Source: Pseudomonadota bacterium (GTDB lineage: Bacteria > Pseudomonadota > Alphaproteobacteria > Sphingomonadales > Sphingomonadaceae). From it: a stretch of 5,313 nt of DNA. Shown piece after piece: positions 1 through 5,313 of this stretch; positions within the stretch are counted from its first letter, which is position 1, and each line of letters begins with the position of its first letter. The stretch is taken from contig JAEWJQ010000276.1 in the NCBI GenBank assembly GCA_023386515.1, positions 1 to 5,313 of the forward strand, given 5' to 3'. The notes under the pieces were generated by a model, which was not told the origin of the DNA, did not search any database, and saw only the letters and a list, made by a program, of their open reading frames with translations. The translations under genes and the position numbers were made by a program.

Positions 1-2
1 GC

Positions 3-1253
3 TCATGCCGTCTCCCCTATTGAGGCCAAGACGCTCGTCATCATCCCCGCATCCGCAGCATCGGGGCGCATCCGGACGTACCGGCGCAATGCAGCCGCCC
101 CTTCGGCCTTGCGACCGGTCTTGATCAACGACAGCCCCAGCCCCCGTTGCGCCTCCGCCAACGAGGGATCGAGCTTCGCGGCATTGGTGTAGAAATCCAC
201 CGCGTTCATCAGATCGCGCGGCTGCCCCCGCAACCGATAGAGGTCCCCCCGTGCTCGCCAGAGCGATGCCGTCCACCCCGCCTCGGCAAGATGATTGATG
301 ATGAAGTCGCTGGCGCCGAAATCATTGAGCTTGATCTGATCGTCGAGGAATTGCGGCAACCATGGCGCCAGTGCGGCGGCATAGCGCTCACCGTCTTCGC
401 GGCGCCGATCCCCATCCGGCTCGGCGAGCGCGTAGAGATAATTGACCCGCTGCCCTTCGGCGGGGTGCGAGGCGAAGAAGGCGCTGCGCGAGAAGTCCGG
501 CTTGCGCAGGCCGCGATATGCCGCGGACGCCTCCTGCTCCAGGATCAACGTCCGCCAGATCCGGGACGCCGCCGTCGCCTTGAGAGGGCTGGCATTGAGA
601 TAGCCGAGGCCGATCAGGTCCGCCTCGCGTTCCTGATCGCGGCTGAATTTCGCCAGGCTGCCGAGCACCGACAATTTGAGGTCGCCCAAGCTGCGCCCGG
701 TCTGCCGGCTGCCCATGGAGGCGAGCACCGCGGCCCAGCTCAGCACGTCGCTGCCCCGCCGATTTGCCTTGAAGGCGTTGAGCGAATGACGCTTCTCGAA
801 ATGGCCGAACTCATGGCCCAGCACCGCCGCCAGCTCGGCATCGGAACGGACCCGCAGCAACAGCCCGGAATAGACCTGCATCGTCCCGTTCGGCGACATG
901 CTGGCATTGAACAGCGGCACCCGCATCACGTAGAGGCGCACCGCCTTGCACCGGTCTGCGCCGACCGCCGAACACAGCACGCCACGCACATAGGCGGTAA
1001 GCGCCTCGTCATGGATGACGAGCGTCGATTGGGCGAGCCTCGCCTCGTCTTCGTCCGCCTCATGCCACAGGCCGATCTCGTCAGCCCCATGCGGCTGATA
1101 GGCACCAGAATAGGGTGGCGGTGGCGGCGCACGCCGGGTCACCGGTCTGGCGACGTCCTCCCCTTGCCCGGCCCATACAGGCATGACGCCCACCACGGCC
1201 GCCGTTGCCGTTATGGCAACCGCCGCGATCATCGTGAGCGCCACCTTGCTCAT
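3..1253 (-). CDS. Secreted M48 family zinc metalloprotease with C-terminal TPR-like region (BepA/YfgC-like)
   Basis: The product is a 416-residue zinc endopeptidase of family M48, probably periplasmic and acting on misfolded or misassembled envelope proteins, as BepA and LoiP do in E. coli. Residues 1-28 form a signal peptide (hydrophobic core, then VWA before a predicted cut at A28/G29). A proline run (43-47) leads into the peptidase domain. The zinc site HEFGH lies at 147-151. The third ligand is probably E208 in SRDQEREAD (204-212), which fits the family SRxxExxAD pattern. SHPAEGQR (262-269) matches the SHPxxxxR element of M48 enzymes. Residues about 329-400 form helical TPR-like repeats, a likely substrate or partner platform. 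C94 and C102 could form a disulfide. The ATG at 1253 is preferred over an in-frame start at 1409 because the longer N-terminus is Arg-rich, lacks a signal and overlaps the upstream gene. The stop TGA is at 3-5. Family assignment is firm; the substrate and the BepA-like role are inference. Confidence 0.93.
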   Translation of the reverse strand: MSKVALTMIAAVAITATAAVVGVMPVWAGQGEDVARPVTRRAPPPPPYSGAYQPHGADEIGLWHEADEDEARLAQSTLVIHDEALTAYVRGVLCSAVGADRCKAVRLYVMRVPLFNASMSPNGTMQVYSGLLLRVRSDAELAAVLGHEFGHFEKRHSLNAFKANRRGSDVLSWAAVLASMGSRQTGRSLGDLKLSVLGSLAKFSRDQEREADLIGLGYLNASPLKATAASRIWRTLILEQEASAAYRGLRKPDFSRSAFFASHPAEGQRVNYLYALAEPDGDRRREDGERYAAALAPWLPQFLDDQIKLNDFGASDFIINHLAEAGWTASLWRARGDLYRLRGQPRDLMNAVDFYTNAAKLDPSLAEAQRGLGLSLIKTGRKAEGAAALRRYVRMRPDAADAGMMTSVLASIGETA

Positions 1254-2029
1254 GGCCGCGTTCCCGTTGCGGCCGCCGGCGCTTTCCCCGCCGCCGGCGC
1301 GGCTTGGGCGGCACTGCCCGGAAAATCCGCGAGCAATTGCGCCACGCGCTTGCGTGCGCCGTCGGGATCGCGGACGTCGCCCCCCATGGCGGCATCGGCA
1401 TTGAGCCACAGCAGTTCACCGGTGCGCAGGTCGACGAGCCCGGCATAGCTCGCGTGTTCGCCCGATTTGACCGCGACGCCCGGCCCGAGCAGCGCCACCA
1501 CCTGCAGGATCTTGCGACCGGTCGAGCCATAGGCGTCGCGATCGAAGATGAACAAGGCATAGTCCGCGTCTTTGGCACCCGGCAGGTCGCGCACCCCGTC
1601 GCCCAGCGACCAGTCGAACACGCCCGACTTGTTGTCGCGTTTCTTGGTCGGCAAGCGATTGCCGACGAAGAATTGATAGTCGATCACCGCCCGCGACACC
1701 GCGGCGAACAACCGGGCGTATTCGTCGGCCCGTCGGGCATCCTCGCCGAAGCTTTCCGGTGCGGGTACCACCCTGTTGCCGAGCGATTCCTGACGTTCCG
1801 CGAGCGCCGCGACGATGTTACGCCGCGCCGTCTCGGTCCAATCGCCGTTCGGTTCGAAAAGGCCGCCCATCGACTGGGCACCGACGCTGACCACCGGCCG
1901 CATCAGCAGGATCGTCTTGCCGCTGTTGGGCGGGAGATCGAAACCTTGCCGCGTTGCCGCCCGCTCCTGCGCCGTACACGGCGCAGTACAGATCAGCATC
2001 GCCAAACATGTGGCGAGACCATAGCGCAT
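1250..2029 (-). CDS. Secreted protein of unknown function, coupled to the M48 protease
   Basis: I do not recognise the family of this 259-residue protein. Residues 1-20 look like a type I signal peptide with a cut after CTA (A20/Q21). No cysteine fits a lipobox, and all three cysteines (8, 14, 18) lie in the signal, so the mature protein has none. The mature part begins with a strand-like segment KTILLMRPVV (38-47), followed by a probable long helix (64-83). A second core comprises YALFIFDRDAYGSTGRK (157-173), a hydrophobic stretch (174-187) and GLVDLRTGELLWLN (197-210). This alternating pattern ending in 'DLRTGELLW' recalls small envelope proteins and lipoproteins of CsgG/GNA1162-like type, but that is only a resemblance. 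The tail (239-259) is Ala/Pro-rich and probably disordered. Its TGA shares bases with the ATG of the protease gene (ATGA, 1250-1253), suggesting translational coupling and a shared task, for example as partner, adaptor or inhibitor; this is inference. The start at 2029 gives the complete signal peptide. Confidence 0.85.
   Translation of the reverse strand: MRYGLATCLAMLICTAPCTAQERAATRQGFDLPPNSGKTILLMRPVVSVGAQSMGGLFEPNGDWTETARRNIVAALAERQESLGNRVVPAPESFGEDARRADEYARLFAAVSRAVIDYQFFVGNRLPTKKRDNKSGVFDWSLGDGVRDLPGAKDADYALFIFDRDAYGSTGRKILQVVALLGPGVAVKSGEHASYAGLVDLRTGELLWLNADAAMGGDVRDPDGARKRVAQLLADFPGSAAQAAPAAGKAPAAATGTRP
1261..1265 (-). promoter_or_regulatory. Ribosome binding site for the M48 protease gene
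   Basis: On the minus strand GGGAA lies 7 bases before the ATG at 1253. It sits inside the 3' end of the upstream gene. Together with the ATGA overlap it supports the 1253 start rather than the longer in-frame start at 1409. Confidence 0.55.
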
Positions 2030-2061
2030 CGTAGACGCCCCCCGTCCAAGAATACGCCAGA

Positions 2062-2091
2062 GAATTACGAGACGAGCAAGCCGCCGATCAA
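2062..2091 (-). promoter_or_regulatory. Weak candidate promoter for the secreted-protein/M48 pair
   Basis: On the minus strand TTGATC (2091-2086) and TAATTC (2067-2062) are spaced by 18 bases. The -35-like box matches the TTGACA consensus at four positions; the -10-like box is a poor match. Transcription would start near 2055, leaving a 5' leader of about 25 bases before the ATG at 2029. An alternative -10-like TATTCT occurs slightly downstream. Support is weak and comes from position and partial consensus only. Confidence 0.22.
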
Positions 2092-2098
2092 GATCGGC
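2083..2098. repeat. Perfect 16-base inverted repeat (7-base arms, 2-base centre)
   Basis: The plus strand reads GCCGATC-AA-GATCGGC, with arms at 2083-2089 and 2092-2098. The arms are exact reverse complements. The very short centre suits a dimeric repressor or activator site better than an RNA hairpin. No T-run follows on either side, so it is not an intrinsic terminator. It lies about 55-70 bases upstream of the ATG at 2029 and overlaps the candidate -35 element. Confidence 0.5.
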
Positions 2099-2230
2099 AG
2101 TGCACAGAATGACCGGAATGAGATCGCCAGCTCAGCTTCGCGCCGGCAAGTCTTGGCAGCGACAAGGCTTTATTCCGCTCCAGCGCAGCAGACCCCAAAT
2201 CTTACCGCCAGCCAACCGATTGATGAGAGG

Positions 2231-2854
2231 TCATGACGTCGCGGGGAGAAGGCGGGCGGAGATGACCTTGACCGCCTGCGCCGGCACCTCGCCCTTGAAC
2301 GAGCCGTTGACGGTGGCGGTCGGCGACACCGGCGCGTCGAGGATCTTCACGATCACGTCCATGCCTTCGACGACGTGGCCGAAGGCGGCATAGCCCAGAT
2401 TGTCGCCCGGCTTGCCCGGATCGGCATCGAGCGACGGGCTCTGATCGCCGACGCTGATCGTGAAGTCGCCGCGCGCCGTGCCCGGCGCGAAGCGGGCGAC
2501 GGAAATGGTCCCTTCGGTATGATGCAGGCCGGTCTGCGTCGTCGGTTCGTGCTTGATCGGCGGCAGCGTCCGCTTGGGATCGCCATTGGTGCCGAACTGC
2601 ACGAAGCCGAACCGGTCGGCCACCTTCACGGTGCGATAGAAGACGACGCCGTCGAGCCGCTTGCCGGCAACGTATTTCAGGAAGTTGCCGGCGGTGACCG
2701 GCGCATGCCGCGTGTCCGCCTCAATCACGATCCGCCCGGCACTGGTGTCGAGCGCCACCCGCGGCAGCGGTGCCGTCGCCTCCTGCGCAAGAACCGCGCT
2801 CGGCGCCGCAGTCAGCGCGGCCAGCGCGAAGAGGAGCCGAGCCTTGACCATCAT
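2231..2854 (-). CDS. Periplasmic cyclophilin-type peptidyl-prolyl cis-trans isomerase (PpiA-like)
   Basis: The product should catalyse cis-trans isomerisation of X-Pro bonds and assist folding of exported proteins. A signal peptide spans about residues 1-23 with a cut after VLA (A23/Q24). The cyclophilin domain (about 32-203) opens with VALDTSAGRIVIE. The catalytic arginine is seen in FYR (72-74), and the active-site glutamine in GFVQFG (83-88). FGHVVEGMDVI (158-168) and the C-terminal VKVISARLLP match PpiA-type proteins. The canonical GSQFFI element is replaced by RGDFTI (128-133), so the active site is divergent. The start is ambiguous: GTG 2857, ATG 2854 and ATG 2851 are consecutive. ATG 2854 is chosen because GGGAG (2863-2867) lies 8 bases upstream, giving 207 residues; GTG would give 208. 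The gene begins about 30 bases after the gatB stop and may be co-transcribed with it. Family assignment is firm; enzymatic strength is uncertain. Confidence 0.93.
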   Translation of the reverse strand: MMVKARLLFALAALTAAPSAVLAQEATAPLPRVALDTSAGRIVIEADTRHAPVTAGNFLKYVAGKRLDGVVFYRTVKVADRFGFVQFGTNGDPKRTLPPIKHEPTTQTGLHHTEGTISVARFAPGTARGDFTISVGDQSPSLDADPGKPGDNLGYAAFGHVVEGMDVIVKILDAPVSPTATVNGSFKGEVPAQAVKVISARLLPATS

Positions 2855-2862
2855 CACCGCAT

Positions 2863-2867
2863 CTCCC
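2863..2867 (-). promoter_or_regulatory. Ribosome binding site of the cyclophilin gene
   Basis: Minus-strand GGGAG lies 8 bases before ATG 2854, 5 before GTG 2857 and 11 before ATG 2851. The spacing favours the middle codon. A second purine-rich GGAGG lies farther upstream (about 2876-2880) but is too distant to set this start. Confidence 0.5.
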
Positions 2868-2883
2868 GTCCTGCCGCCTCCGT

Positions 2884-4350
<1,467 letters not shown>

Positions 4351-4351
4351 C

Positions 4352-5313
4352 TTACCACCACGCCTCCGGCCGTGCCGTGAATCCTGCCCGCTGCTCGATC
4401 GCCAGTCCGGCGTTCAGCACGCCCTGCTCGTCAAGCGGACGGCCGATGATCTGCAGCCCAAGCGGCAACCCCGCGGCGTCGAGGCCGCCCGGTACGCTCA
4501 TCGCCGGCAGGCCCGCCAGCGACGACGGTACGGTGAAGACGTCGTTCAGGTACATGGCGATCGGATCGGCCGACTTTTCGCCCAGTGCGAACGCTGCCGA
4601 GGGCGCGGTCGGGGTGAGCAGCACGTCGCACTGTTCGAAAGCGCGCTCGAAATCGCGGGCGATCAGCGCCCGCACCTTCTGCGCCTGTGTGTAATAGGCG
4701 TCATAGAAGCCGGCGGAGAGCACATAGGTGCCGATCATGATCCGCCGCTTCACCTCGGCGCCAAAACCGTCGGCGCGGGTCGCGGCATACATGTCCTGCA
4801 GCCCCGCCCCGTCGGGCAGGTCGCGCATGCCGTAGCGGACGCCGTCGTAGCGCGCGAGGTTGGACGACGCCTCCGCCGGCGCGATGATGTAGTAGGCCGG
4901 CAGCGCATATTTGGTGTGCGGCAGCGACACGTCGACGATCGTCGCGCCCGCGTCCTTCAGCCAGGCGATGCCCTGCTGCCACAGCGCCTCGATCTCGGCC
5001 GGCATGCCGTCGACGCGATATTCCTTGGGAATGCCGACCCGCTTGCCGCTCAGATCGGCGCCGAGGCCGGCTTCCCACTGCGGCACGTCGAGCTGCAGCG
5101 AGGTCGCGTCCTTGGCGTCGAAGCCGGCCATCGCCTCCAGCATGATCGCGCAGTCGCGCACGTCGCGCGCCATCGGCCCCGCCTGGTCGAGGCTGGAGGC
5201 GAAGGCGATCGTCCCCCAGCGCGAACAGCGGCCATAGGTCGGCTTGATGCCCGAAATGCCGGTGAACGCCGCCGGCTGGCGGATCGAGCCGCCGGTGTCC
5301 GTCCCCGTCGCAC
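4352..5313 (-). CDS. gatA: Aspartyl/glutamyl-tRNA(Asn/Gln) amidotransferase subunit A, 5' end outside window
   Basis: GatA is the glutaminase subunit of GatCAB. It hydrolyses glutamine and channels ammonia to GatB. The window holds the last 319 codons of an expected 490 or so, and the frame stays open to the window edge, so the protein does not start at the internal Met at 5173. The visible part begins with [15 protein letters not shown], the amidase signature. Its serine (codon at 5287-5285) aligns with the catalytic nucleophile of the Ser-cisSer-Lys triad. The Lys and cis-Ser lie upstream, outside the window. KPTYGR and [14 protein letters not shown] follow, as in GatA rather than in general amidases. 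Other GatA hallmarks are [29 protein letters not shown] and, near the C-terminus, [12 protein letters not shown]. The stop TAA (4352-4354) is one base from the gatB start, giving the classic gatAB order; gatC would be expected upstream. Confidence 0.97.
   Translation of the reverse strand, partial: ATGTDTGGSIRQPAAFTGISGIKPTYGRCSRWGTIAFASSLDQAGPMARDVRDCAIMLEAMAGFDAKDATSLQLDVPQWEAGLGADLSGKRVGIPKEYRVDGMPAEIEALWQQGIAWLKDAGATIVDVSLPHTKYALPAYYIIAPAEASSNLARYDGVRYGMRDLPDGAGLQDMYAATRADGFGAEVKRRIMIGTYVLSAGFYDAYYTQAQKVRALIARDFERAFEQCDVLLTPTAPSAAFALGEKSADPIAMYLNDVFTVPSSLAGLPAMSVPGGLDAAGLPLGLQIIGRPLDEQGVLNAGLAIEQRAGFTARPEAWW

Larger units (their letters stand above)
2030..2230. other. Intergenic region between the isomerase gene and the secreted-protein gene
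   Basis: This is the only sizeable non-coding gap in the window and the natural place for a promoter of the downstream pair. It looks visibly less GC-rich than its flanks. It holds a perfect 16-base inverted repeat (2083-2098) and a weak promoter-like pair. I found no clear intrinsic terminator (GC stem followed by a T-run) after the isomerase gene, and no convincing small reading frame or RNA gene. A G-rich stretch on the minus strand (about 2038-2047) just before the ATG at 2029 may act as a weak ribosome binding site. Confidence 0.6.

Noticed and set aside
1254..1409. N-terminal extension of the M48 gene up to an ATG at 1409
   Set aside because: The extra 52 residues are Arg/Gly-rich, overlap the upstream gene and would bury the signal peptide; the ATG at 1253 has a ribosome binding site and an ATGA overlap.
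147..1448. Long open frame on the plus strand opposite the M48 gene
   Set aside because: It is the antisense shadow of a GC-rich gene: low-complexity Arg/Pro/His/Glu-rich translation with no recognisable domain, while the minus strand encodes a clear M48 protease.
2160..2190. ECF-type promoter beginning with GGAAT on the minus strand
   Set aside because: No matching CGTT-like -10 element lies at the required distance.
2158..2230. Intrinsic terminator after the cyclophilin gene
   Set aside because: Only short imperfect stems are visible on the minus strand and no T-run follows, so no terminator can be supported.
1304..2236. Plus-strand open frame across the secreted-protein gene and the intergenic gap
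   Set aside because: Its composition is that of a shadow frame and no domain is visible; the opposite strand has a proper signal peptide and coupling to the next gene.
5171..5173. Met codon at 5173 as the start of gatA
   Set aside because: The frame remains open to the window edge and encodes the conserved catalytic amidase signature upstream of this Met, so it is internal.

Overview
The window is GC-rich, densely coding DNA with every real gene on the minus strand. The best reading is a chromosomal stretch of an alphaproteobacterium, most likely a sphingomonad. This rests on the high GC content, the third-position GC bias that produces long shadow reading frames, and the alphaproteobacterial flavour of the GatA and GatB proteins. 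The assignment is an inference from memory of these families; no search was run.

Reading in the direction of transcription (from 5313 down to 3), the order is as follows. (1) gatA, 5' end cut off by the window edge, encodes the amidase subunit of the tRNA-dependent amidotransferase. (2) gatB starts one base after the gatA stop. (3) A signal-peptide-bearing cyclophilin-type peptidyl-prolyl isomerase starts about 30 bases after gatB. (4) A 201-base gap holds no gene but has a perfect 16-base inverted repeat and a weak promoter-like pair. (5) A secreted protein of unrecognised family comes next. (6) A secreted M48 metalloprotease with a C-terminal TPR-like region follows, its ATG overlapping the stop of gene 5 (ATGA).

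There are two functional blocks. GatA and GatB (with GatC presumably upstream, outside the window) convert misacylated Glu-tRNA(Gln) and/or Asp-tRNA(Asn) to the correct aminoacyl-tRNA in the cytoplasm. The isomerase, the unknown protein and the M48 protease all carry signal peptides, so they act in the periplasm and suggest envelope protein folding and quality control. The unknown protein and the protease are probably translationally coupled and are the least explained part of the window. I see no mobile element, CRISPR array, RNA gene or sign of recent transfer. Most of the window is ordinary housekeeping sequence, and I do not claim a new system beyond the candidate secreted-protein/M48 pair.
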